Assembly (NCBI GenBank): GCA_963751245.1
Contig: CAVVTR010000011.1
Span: 62,001-126,000, forward strand
Length of the DNA: 64,000 bases
Direction: 5' to 3'
DNA from: CAVVTR01 sp963751245
GTDB lineage: Bacteria > Acidobacteriota > Thermoanaerobaculia > Thermoanaerobaculales > Thermoanaerobaculaceae
Under the pieces are notes generated by a model. It saw nothing but the letters and a program-made list of their open reading frames with translations. It ran no database searches and was not told the DNA's origin. A program made the translations under genes and the position numbers. Positions 19,175-27,083 of this stretch are shown here, in pieces. How positions within the stretch are numbered: position 1 is the first letter of the stretch; the number at the start of each line of letters is the position of its first letter.

Positions 19175-19957
19175 TCAGAAGCCGAAGCGGAAAGCCGCCT
19201 GGTAGGACCCGGAGTTGGTGACGTCGTCGACCTGCGAGAGATAGGCGAGGATGCCGCCGCGCCCGGAGCTGACTGCGGCTCGCACCACCAGAGGCGTCCC
19301 GGCGGACGCCGTCACGGCGCCGAGGATTTTGTTGAGCTGCTTCATGTCGTAGGGCTGCAACGAGACCGTGAACGACGAAGTGCCCGGGGCCGGCTGGCCG
19401 TCGGCGGTGTAGACGTCGACGGCTACGGTGAGCGGATTTCCGGAGACGTTGACGACCCCGAAGTTGGCGCGGAAGCCCGCCGAGCGGTTGAGCTGGACGC
19501 GGAGGGCCCCGGCCTGGCCCGCCTCCGGGGTGGAGGCCTCGGTGACCGGGACGCCGTAGATGGTCTGGCCGTAGGTGCCGCCCTGAGGACCCGGCGTCCA
19601 CGTCCGGCTGACCACCACGACGGGGCCGTCGGCCAGGTAGTGCAGGCTGCCGCTGCCGGTGGCGTGGAACGTGGCGGCGACGACGTCGGGCAGGAAGGTC
19701 TCGCTGGCGGTCAGCGGCACGACAACGCTCTCCTGGCTGGTGTTGTCCCGGCCCGACGGGTTGAACCAGAGGTGGAGGACGGAGGCGTTCTGGCGGTAGA
19801 TCCACAGGTCCGTGCTCCATTGCGAGCCCTGCTCGCCGGGGCCGTGCGCGGCGACGGGCACGTACCCCTCGAGGTTGCCCCCGGGGGCCGCGAGCGCGCC
19901 GCCGGCGATGCCCGAGACGGCGAGGGAGACGGCGAGGGCGAGAACGGGCCGTCTCAT
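19175..19957 (-). CDS. Exported beta-sandwich protein of unknown function
   Basis: 260 residues. Signal peptide (MRRPVLALAVSLAVSG) with cleavage near ALAAPGG. The mature protein is beta-rich with a recurring Acidobacteriota-type opening, VPVAAHGPGEQGSQW then STDLWIYRQNAS, which marks a large family of secreted proteins of unknown role in that phylum. No catalytic motif is visible. ATG 19957 overlaps the stop of the PQQ-like gene (ATGA). Last gene of the leftward metal operon, so it may be an outer-surface or periplasmic accessory; function is inferred only from position. Confidence 0.75.
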   Translation of the reverse strand: MRRPVLALAVSLAVSGIAGGALAAPGGNLEGYVPVAAHGPGEQGSQWSTDLWIYRQNASVLHLWFNPSGRDNTSQESVVVPLTASETFLPDVVAATFHATGSGSLHYLADGPVVVVSRTWTPGPQGGTYGQTIYGVPVTEASTPEAGQAGALRVQLNRSAGFRANFGVVNVSGNPLTVAVDVYTADGQPAPGTSSFTVSLQPYDMKQLNKILGAVTASAGTPLVVRAAVSSGRGGILAYLSQVDDVTNSGSYQAAFRFGF

Positions 19958-20646
19958 CGCATGCCCCCCATCATCGCGGAGCCCGAGAGGTCCTTCGTCC
20001 ACAGCACGGTGCCGCTGCGGTCGAGGCACACCACCGAGGTCGTGGCGAGCGACGAGGCGCCCCCCGCCGACCCCTGGGAAACGGGTGTCTGGCCCATGCC
20101 GGCCATGTTCCCCATGTCGAAGACCGAGACAAACAGCCGGCTGCCGTCCGCTGCGAAGCGGGCCGCCGAGGCCATGTCACCGCTCAAGGGTGTGCTCCAG
20201 CGCTGGGCTCCGGTCGCCAGGTCGAGACCGACGAGGGTGACCTGGTCGGTGGTGGACACGCTCCCCGGGCCGCCTCCGAACATCCACCCCGTATCGCCGC
20301 TCCCGGTGCCCATCCAGGCGTTGGAGACGAGGGGCACGACCACCAGGTCGCCCTCGGTGACGGGAAGCATCGGCCAGCCCTGGGTGAAGGTGGCGGACCA
20401 GCGCTGGGTCCCGTCGGGCCCGAGGTTCACGAGAGCGCGCTGGAAGGTGGGGGCGGACGGACCTCCGGTCTGGGTGTACCCCACATGGGTGACGAGGACG
20501 CTGCCGTCGTCGGCGACGACGAGCCCGCCGCTGCCGGCCTGCATGCCGCCGGTGTTTCCCATCATGCCGCCGAACTGGGCTGCAACCGGAAGCGATGTCG
20601 TGAGCGCGCCGGCCAGCGCCAACGCGAAGACGGTCCTTTTGTTCAT
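19954..20646 (-). CDS. Exported PQQ-like beta-propeller repeat protein, Met-rich
   Basis: 230 residues with a signal peptide (MNKRTVFALALAGALTTSLPVAAQ). Beta-propeller-like repeats are visible as LVVADDGSVLVTHVGY, LVNLGPDGTQRWSATF, LVGLDLATGAQRWSTPL and VCLDRSGTVLWTKDL, the last three each with the conserved Trp. Too short for a full eight-blade PQQ enzyme. Met-rich loops (FGGMMGNTGGMQAG, DMGNMAGMGQTP, SAMMGGMR) suggest Cu(I) contact. ATG 20646 follows GGGAGA. It is separated from the upstream gene by 135 bp containing ACTTTCGAAGT, which resembles one half of the operator at 28973-28988. Confidence 0.75.
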   Translation of the reverse strand: MNKRTVFALALAGALTTSLPVAAQFGGMMGNTGGMQAGSGGLVVADDGSVLVTHVGYTQTGGPSAPTFQRALVNLGPDGTQRWSATFTQGWPMLPVTEGDLVVVPLVSNAWMGTGSGDTGWMFGGGPGSVSTTDQVTLVGLDLATGAQRWSTPLSGDMASAARFAADGSRLFVSVFDMGNMAGMGQTPVSQGSAGGASSLATTSVVCLDRSGTVLWTKDLSGSAMMGGMR

Positions 20647-20781
20647 GGAGATCTCCCTTCAGAGAAGCTCCGTCTCGGTGTTCCCGGAAACGTCAACATG
20701 ATTCACTTCGAAAGTCGTTCCTCTCCCTCCGAGCTCCCGGTGAGCCGGGTCACCGGAGCACTCCAGCGAAAGGGTGGGCCC

Positions 20782-21228
20782 TCAGTCGGTCGGGGGTGCC
20801 GGTGGAGGCGTCGCCGGGGCCATCGGCTGCATGGCGCCGCCCCGGGGGCCGCGCTGCATGGTGCCCAGCCCCATCCCCATGCCCGGACGGCCCATGGGAG
20901 CCTGCGCCCAGGGGCAGCCCGCGTGCATCTGCTGCATGGCGGCCACGAGCTCCGAGACGGCCGCGAGCGCGGCGTCGGCCCGGGCCGCAGGGTCCTTGGC
21001 GGTCTTCGCCGCGTCCAGCCCCTTGGCGATCTCCTGCAGCTGGGTCTGGAACGCCTGGCAGCGCTCCTGCATCTGCTCCATCCTCCCGCGGGGGCCCATG
21101 GGCTGCTGCGGGCCCTGCATCATGGGCATGGGCCGTGGAGGCGGGGGCGGCGTCTGCTGGGCCGAGGCGGTCAAGCCCGTGAGCGCCAGAGCGACGACGC
21201 CGAGGGTCAGGGTGCGAGCTGTTCTCAT
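20782..21228 (-). CDS. Small exported Pro/Met-rich protein
   Basis: 148 residues. Signal peptide (MRTARTLTLGVVALALTGLTASAQ). Then a PPPPPRPMPMMQGPQQPMGP stretch, a central helical part (QMQERCQAFQTQLQEIAKGL) with two Cys, and a Met-rich tail (APMGRPGMGMGLGTMQRGP). No named family recognised. Composition recalls periplasmic Cu(I)-binding proteins such as CusF/PcoE-like Met-rich carriers, but without their fold signatures. ATG 21228 follows AGGAAGGA. Lies inside the Cus-type operon, so a periplasmic metal sponge or chaperone is plausible. Confidence 0.7.
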   Translation of the reverse strand: MRTARTLTLGVVALALTGLTASAQQTPPPPPRPMPMMQGPQQPMGPRGRMEQMQERCQAFQTQLQEIAKGLDAAKTAKDPAARADAALAAVSELVAAMQQMHAGCPWAQAPMGRPGMGMGLGTMQRGPRGGAMQPMAPATPPPAPPTD

Positions 21229-21370
21229 GGTGTCCTTCCTTTCGTTCCGGGCCCATGGGCTCGGCGGACCTTCGGGCCGGACCCGGAGGCGTCCAGCCCT
21301 GGGAAACGGTGGCGTGCAGGTCGGTGTTCCTGGCGCAGCGCCGGCGGCAGAATCCACCGGGGTGGCCGGG

Positions 21371-21880
21371 CTACCTCGAGACGATCTCGCCGCACCGGAG
21401 CATCTTCTTTCCGTAGTATGGGTTGGCGACAGGTCCCGCGGGCTGCAGCCAGTCCTTCTTCGCCATGGGGCAGTGGACGACCATGGGGCGCTCTCCGGGC
21501 ACCATGTTGCGGTAGGCGACCATGGGCTCGGACAGCGCGCCGAAGGCGGTGCGGGCGGCGGCGAGGTCCCCGGCGCCGGCGAGCTGCCGGGCGGCCGCGG
21601 CGATGCGGCCCATGACCTGCTCGCACGACGCGGCGTCGGCGGGGGCGACGCCAGCGGCGGACCCGCCGGCGAGGGTCGCGGCCTCCTTCGCGACGGTCTC
21701 GGCCTCGGCCTTCACGCCCGCCGTCGAGTCGGCCGCCAAGGCGGCCCTGATGGCCTCGTAGTGGCCGGCCATCCGGGTGAACGCCGCCGGCGCCGCCGCG
21801 GCGGCGGACGCTCCGGCGGTCAGGGCGGCCGTACCGAGCAGCACGGTCAGGAGCGCGAGCCTTGTTGCGAGGTTTCTCAT
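21371..21880 (-). CDS. Exported DUF3347 protein (CusB-associated metal-binding domain)
   Basis: 169 residues. Signal peptide to about residue 28. A helical middle segment with one Cys, then the DUF3347 C-terminus: MVVHCPMAKKDWLQP followed by NPYYGKKMLRCGEI. This domain occurs attached to or beside CusB-type adaptors and its Cys/Met residues are thought to bind metal. The Cys pair (HCPMA and MLRCGE) and Met are all present. 15 bp separate it from the PII-like gene. Probably a periplasmic partner of the CusBA pump. Confidence 0.8.
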   Translation of the reverse strand: MRNLATRLALLTVLLGTAALTAGASAAAAAPAAFTRMAGHYEAIRAALAADSTAGVKAEAETVAKEAATLAGGSAAGVAPADAASCEQVMGRIAAAARQLAGAGDLAAARTAFGALSEPMVAYRNMVPGERPMVVHCPMAKKDWLQPAGPVANPYYGKKMLRCGEIVSR

Positions 21881-21895
21881 GACATCATTTTCCTT

Positions 21896-22240
21896 TCATT
21901 CGCCGGGGGCGGCGAGGACGCTCGCCCCGGTCCGGATCCCGATGGCCCGCTCGACCGGGGCGACGAGCACGATGCCGTCCCCCGGCACGCCGGTGCGGGC
22001 CGCGCCGACGATCACTGCGAGGAGGCCGTCCGCGGCCCCGTCGCTGCAGACCACCTCGAGCCTGACCACCTCCGGCGCGCGGTGGATCTCACCCGGCGCC
22101 AGGGTGAAGTCGAGGGGGTCGTAGCCGTACCCGGCGCCGTGGACGCGACACGCGGTCACACCCGGGGCGCCGGCCCGCTCGAGGGACTCCACGGTCTCCT
22201 CGACTCGGGTGGTGCGGACGTACGCCGTGATCTGCTTCAT
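21896..22240 (-). CDS. PII-like signalling protein of the metal-pump type
   Basis: 114 residues with the PII ferredoxin-like fold: MKQITAYVRTTRVEETVESL at the N-terminus, a long T-loop region (GYGYDPLDFTLAPGEIHRAP), the strand VVRLEVVCSDGAADGLLAVI and GDGIVLVAPVERAIGIRTG at the C-terminus. It lacks the classical uridylylation Tyr context of GlnB. A divergent PII group encoded with heavy-metal RND pumps is known (PII-NG), and this fits. ATG 22240 overlaps the cusA stop (ATGA), so it is co-translated with the pump and may gate or sense it. Ligand unknown. Confidence 0.75.
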   Translation of the reverse strand: MKQITAYVRTTRVEETVESLERAGAPGVTACRVHGAGYGYDPLDFTLAPGEIHRAPEVVRLEVVCSDGAADGLLAVIVGAARTGVPGDGIVLVAPVERAIGIRTGASVLAAPGE

Positions 22241-25200
22241 GGCCCGATCCCTCCTGTGTGTGGGGGTGCCTCGCGGCCGTCCGCGAAGAGCGGGGTACGG
22301 CGAAGCTTGAGCGAGCGCCAGATGAAATAGATGGACGGGTAGACGAGCAGTTCGCCGAGGAACGAGGTGACGACGCCGCCGAGGATGGGGGCCGCGATGC
22401 GGCGCATCACGTCGGCGCCGGTGCCCGTGGACCACATGATGGGCACCAGCGAGAGCAGGATCGCCATCACCGTCATCATCTTGGGGCGGATGCGCTGCAC
22501 CGCGCCCTGGTCGACGGCGCCGGCAAGGTCGCCGTAGTCCGCCATGCGTCCCCGCGCCTTCTGCCTCTCGTAGGCGATGTCGAGGTAGAGGAGCATGACG
22601 ACCCCGGTCTCGGCGTCCAGGCCCGCGAGGGCGATGAGGCCGACCCAGACGGCGATGGACCAGTGGTAGCCGAGCACGTAGAGGAGCCAGACCGCGCCGA
22701 CCACGGAGAACGGCACGGCGAGGAGCACGATGGCGGTCTTGGTGAGGGATCGCGTGTTGAGGTAGAGGATGAGGAAGATGAGGAACAGGGTGATGGGGAG
22801 GATCACCGCCAGGCGGGCCTTGGCCCGCTGCATGAACTCGTACTGCCCGGACCAGAACACCGAGTAGCCCGGCGGCACCTTGACCTGCGCGGCCACCGCG
22901 CGCTGGGCTTTCTCCACCCAGGTGCCGACGTCGACGCCGCGCAGGTCCACGTAGACCCACGCGTTGGGCCGGGCGTTCTCCGACTTGATCATGGCCGGGC
23001 CCTGATGGAGCGAGACGGTGGCGACCTGGCCGAGGGGGATCTGAGCGCCGCCGGGGGTGGCGACGAGGGTCTCCTCGATGGCCCCCACGGTGTCGCGCAG
23101 CTCCCGCGGGTAGCGGACGTTGATGGGGTAGCGCTGCAGCCCCTCCACGGTCCAGGAGACGTTCTTTCCGCCGATGGCGGTCTCGATCACGTCCTGGACG
23201 TCGCCGACCGTGAGGCCGTAGCGGGCCGCCTCCTCCCGGTCCACCCGGATGTCCAGGTAGTTGCCCCCCATGACGCGCTCGGCGTACGCCGACAGCGTCC
23301 CCGGCACCTGCTTGACGACGCCCTCGACCTTCCGGCCCAGGGCCTGCAGCACGTCGAGGTCGGGGCCCGCGATCTTGATGCCCACCGGGGTCTTGATGCC
23401 GGTCGAGAGCATGTCGATGCGGGTCTTGATCGGCATGGTCCAGGAGTTGGTCACGCCGGGGAAGTGGATGGCGGCGTCGAGCTGCCGGATGAGCTTGTCC
23501 TTGGTCATCCCGGGCCGCCACTCCGACGGGTCCTTGAGGATGATGGTGGTCTCGAGCATGGACAGCGGCGCGGGGTCGGTGGCCGTGTCGGCGCGCCCGG
23601 CCTTGCCGAAGACCGTCTTCACCTCGGGGAAGCTCTTGATGATCCTGTCGGTCTGCTGCAGGAGCTCCTTTGCCTTGGTGATGGAGATGCCGGGGAACGT
23701 GGTGGGCATGTAGAGGAGGTCGCCCTCCCACAGCGGCGGCATGAACTCCGACCCCATCCGGTGGATGGGGATCCACGTCGAGGCGATGGCCACGGCGGCG
23801 AGCACCACGATGAGGTAGCGGGCCCGCAGGGCGAGGTTGAGGAACGGCGTGTAGACGGCGCGGAGGACGCGCGACACGGGGTGGCGCGCCTCGCTGTGGA
23901 TCCTCCCGCGGACGAACCAGTACATGAGGACCGGGATGACGGTGATGGCCAGCAGGGACGAGGCGGCCAGGGCGTAGGTCTTGGTGAAGGCGAGGGGCTT
24001 GAACAGCCGCCCCTCCTGGGCCTGCAGGGTGAACACCGGCAGGAAGGAGACGGTGATGACCAGGAGGGTGAAGAAGAGGGTCGGACCGACCTCCTGGGCC
24101 GAGCGCAGGATGATCTCGAAGTGGGAGCGCTCGCCACGCCACTCCTCGTAGTGCTTGTGGGCGTTCTCCACCATGATGATGGCGGCGTCCACGAGCACGC
24201 CGATGGAGATGGCGATCCCTCCCAGCGACATGATGTTGGCCCCCAGCCCCTGGAGCCGCATGACGATGAAGGCGAGGAGGATGGACACCGGGATGGAGAC
24301 GATGGCCACGAACGCCGAGCGGAAGTGGAAGAGGAAGAGGACGCAGACGAAGGCGACGATGATCGACTCCTCGATGAGCGTGTGCGTGAGGGTGTGCACG
24401 GCCCGCTCGATGAGGCCGCTGCGGTCGTAGGCCACCGAGATCGTGACGTCGTCGGGCAGGCCCTGCTTGAGCTCGGCGAGCTGGGCCTTGACGCGCTCGA
24501 TGGTGGACAGGGTATCGGCGCCGGAGCGCACCACCACGATGCCGCCCACGGTCTCGCCCTCGCCGTTCCAGTCGGCGAGGCCGCGGCGGATCTCCGGGCC
24601 GATGGTGACGTTGGCCACGTCGCGCAGGAGGATCGGGTGTCCCGCCGGGCCCGTCCCGAGAGCGACGTGCTGCAGGTCGCGGACGTCCTTGACGTAGCCC
24701 AGGCCCCGGACCATGAACTCGCGTCTCGCCCATCTCCACGCAGCGGCCGCCGACGTCGTTGTTGGAGCGCTGGATGGCGGCCCGTACCGCTGGAGGGGGA
24801 TGCCGTAGGCGCGCAGCTTCACCGGGTCGACCTCGACCTGGTACTGGCGCACGAAGCCGCCGATCGAGGCGACCTCGGAGACGCCCTCGACGCCGGTGAG
24901 GGCGTACTTGAGGTACCAGTCCTGGATGCTGCGCAGGTCCGCGAGGGAGCGCTTGTCGGAGTTGAGCACGTACATGAACGCCCAGCCGACGCCGGTGGCG
25001 TCGGGGCCGAGCTGGGGGCTCACCCCCGCGGGGAGCTGCGCCGTGAGCCCGTTGAGGTACTCGAGCACCCTCGAGCGCGCCCAGTAGAGGTCGGTGCCGT
25101 CCTCGAAGATGACGTAGACGAAGGAGTTGCCGAAGTAGGAGTAGCCCCGGACCACCTTGGCGTAGGGGACCGAGAGCATGCGCGTGGTGATGGGGTAGGT

Positions 25201-25395
25201 GACCTGGTCCTCGACCACCTGCGGCGCCTGCCCAGGGTAGGGCGTGTAGATGATGACCTGCACGTCCGAGAGGTCGGGGATGGCGTCGAGGCGGGTGGTG
25301 TTGATGGCCCAGATGCCTCCCATCACGGCGAAGAGCGCCCCCACGGCGACGAGGAAGCGGTTCTTCAGCGACCACTCGATGATCCTAGCGAGCAT
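22237..25395 (-). CDS. cusA: Cu(I)/Ag(I) efflux RND permease, with two compensating frameshifts
   Basis: 1052-residue inner-membrane proton-driven pump. The TM4 motif GVLVDAAIIMVENAHKHYEEW is the monovalent-metal (CusA) type rather than the DFG type of CzcA. Met-bearing periplasmic segments known from CusA are present (GDLLYMPTTFPGISITKA, TRIDMLSTGIKTPVG). Around residues 203-226 the text turns to nonsense (RYGPPSSAPTTTSAAAA): one base is missing near 24789 and one extra C sits at about 24721. Reading the middle in the other frame gives the conserved AAIQRSNNDVGGRCVEMGET. So about 22 residues are altered while the rest is intact. ATG 25395 overlaps the cusB end by 11 bp. Confidence 0.9.
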   Translation of the reverse strand: MLARIIEWSLKNRFLVAVGALFAVMGGIWAINTTRLDAIPDLSDVQVIIYTPYPGQAPQVVEDQVTYPITTRMLSVPYAKVVRGYSYFGNSFVYVIFEDGTDLYWARSRVLEYLNGLTAQLPAGVSPQLGPDATGVGWAFMYVLNSDKRSLADLRSIQDWYLKYALTGVEGVSEVASIGGFVRQYQVEVDPVKLRAYGIPLQRYGPPSSAPTTTSAAAAWRWARREFMVRGLGYVKDVRDLQHVALGTGPAGHPILLRDVANVTIGPEIRRGLADWNGEGETVGGIVVVRSGADTLSTIERVKAQLAELKQGLPDDVTISVAYDRSGLIERAVHTLTHTLIEESIIVAFVCVLFLFHFRSAFVAIVSIPVSILLAFIVMRLQGLGANIMSLGGIAISIGVLVDAAIIMVENAHKHYEEWRGERSHFEIILRSAQEVGPTLFFTLLVITVSFLPVFTLQAQEGRLFKPLAFTKTYALAASSLLAITVIPVLMYWFVRGRIHSEARHPVSRVLRAVYTPFLNLALRARYLIVVLAAVAIASTWIPIHRMGSEFMPPLWEGDLLYMPTTFPGISITKAKELLQQTDRIIKSFPEVKTVFGKAGRADTATDPAPLSMLETTIILKDPSEWRPGMTKDKLIRQLDAAIHFPGVTNSWTMPIKTRIDMLSTGIKTPVGIKIAGPDLDVLQALGRKVEGVVKQVPGTLSAYAERVMGGNYLDIRVDREEAARYGLTVGDVQDVIETAIGGKNVSWTVEGLQRYPINVRYPRELRDTVGAIEETLVATPGGAQIPLGQVATVSLHQGPAMIKSENARPNAWVYVDLRGVDVGTWVEKAQRAVAAQVKVPPGYSVFWSGQYEFMQRAKARLAVILPITLFLIFLILYLNTRSLTKTAIVLLAVPFSVVGAVWLLYVLGYHWSIAVWVGLIALAGLDAETGVVMLLYLDIAYERQKARGRMADYGDLAGAVDQGAVQRIRPKMMTVMAILLSLVPIMWSTGTGADVMRRIAAPILGGVVTSFLGELLVYPSIYFIWRSLKLRRTPLFADGREAPPHTGGIGP

Positions 25396-27083
25396 CGCCG
25401 CCTCCCGCCGACTTCATCTTCGACTCGATCATCTGCTGGATGGCGGCCTGCAGGTTGGACTCCGAGTCGATGAGGAACTGCGCCGAGGTCACGACCTCCT
25501 CGCCGGGCCCGATGCCCGAGAGCACCTGGACGACGCCGTCCCCCTCGACGCCGAGGATCACGTCGCGGGGAGCGAAGCGGCCGGCCCCCAGGGCCACGAT
25601 GACGACGTTGCGCTCCCCCGTGCGCAGCACGGCGGAAGAGGGGACGACGACGGCGGAGCGGACGGCCACGGGCTCGAAGACGACGGTCGCGTACATGTTG
25701 GCGCGGAGGCGGCCGCCACGGTTGGGAATCTCGAAGGTCAGCCTGACGCTCCGGGTCTTGTCCGACAGCTGGGGCTCGACAAAGCGGACCCGCCCGGTGA
25801 AGGTCTCCCCGGGGAAGTACGGCACGCTCACCCGGGCGGTCGAGCCCTCGCGCACCCAGGGAAGCTGGTTGTCGAAGACCTCGGCCTCCAGCCACAGGTG
25901 CGAAAGGTCCGCCACCTTGAGCACGTTCATGCCCGGTTTGACGGCCATGCCCTCGAGCCCCTCCATGCGGTCGATGACGACGCCGGAGGCCGGGGCCGTG
26001 ACGGTGAGGGTGCGGAGCACCTTGCCGCTGCGCTCGATCCCAGCGATCTGCGACGGGGAGATGTCCCAGTACGACAGGCGCGTGCGCGCTGCGTCCACGA
26101 GGGCGGCCGCGCGCCGGGCGGCATCGCCGGGGGTGCCCTCGAGCTGGCGGGAGAACTCCAGCGCCGAGAGCAGCTCCTGCTCCGTCTGCACCAGCTCCGG
26201 AGCGTAGATCTCGAACAGCGGGTCGCCCCGGCGCACGGTCTGCCCGAGGTAGTTGGCGAAGACCTTCTCGACGAAGCCGTCGTACTTGGTGGTCACGCTG
26301 ACCACGCGCTCGGGGTCGTACTCCAGGGTGCCCACTGTGCGGATCTGGCGGGTCACGTCGCGGCGCCGCACCACCGCGGTGACCACGTTCATGTTCTGCA
26401 CCACGGCCGGATCGATGGTGACGACGGCGCCCTGGCGCCTCGCGGCGGCGGCCTCGCCCTCGTACACCGGCACGTAGTCCATGCCCATCTCGTCCTTCAT
26501 GGGCACCGGAGAGGTGATCGCCGGGTTCATGGGGTTGCGGTAGAAAAGGACCTTCCCCCTGTGGGCTCCTTTCCCGCGGGGGGCCGGGGCCGCGGGCGCG
26601 ACCGGAGGCGTCGCAGCCGGGGCGGCCGCGCCGGCGTAGACGGGGACGTAGTCCATGCCCATCGAGTCCTTCATCGGGACCGGCGAGGTGACGCTGGGGT
26701 CCATGGGGTTGCGGTAGAAGAGGATCTTCCGCTTTCCGGCCGAGGCCGCCGGTTGCGCCGGTGTAGCGGCGAGCGGTGGAGCGGCCGTCGCGTCCGCGCG
26801 CCGTCGCGGTCACGGAGGCCGTGGAGCTCTTCAGCGGCACCAGGTCCATGCCGCAGATGGGGCACGTTCCCGGATGGTCCTCGATGACCTGCGGATGCAT
26901 GCTGCACGTCCACAGGGAGACGGCCTTCTTGGGCTGCTGCGGCGCCGGCGCGGCCGCTGCGGCGCGAACGGAGAGGGCGGCCCCGGCGGTCAGCATGGCG
27001 GCAACGGCGAGAAGGACGGCGGCCCGTGCGGGCGTGCGGCGGCGGACGTAGGGGCACTGCGAGGTCGCGTGGAGATGCGTCAT
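25385..27083 (-). CDS. cusB: CusB-type membrane fusion protein with three HMBD repeats, frameshifted
   Basis: Periplasmic adaptor joining CusA to the outer-membrane channel. After a signal peptide (residues ~20-45) a heavy-metal-binding domain occupies 58-84: LWTCSMHPQVIEDHPG then TCPICGMDLVPL. Two more copies follow, without Cys: RNPMDPSVTSPVPMKDSMGM and RNPMNPAITSPVPMKDEMGM, each ending DYVPVY. Then come the barrel-sandwich, hairpin and beta-barrel parts (YDGFVEKVFANYLGQTVRRG, LWLEAEVFDNQLPWVREG). The first ~95 residues and the rest are in different frames; one indel near 26780-26800 would join them into a ~565-residue protein. If the shift is real the adaptor might start only near 26704 without a signal. 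Confidence 0.85.

Noticed and set aside
22258..25473. A 1071-codon open frame on the plus strand opposite cusA
   Set aside because: Low-complexity His/Asp/Gly/Val composition typical of antisense frames in GC-rich genes; cusA on the other strand explains the region.
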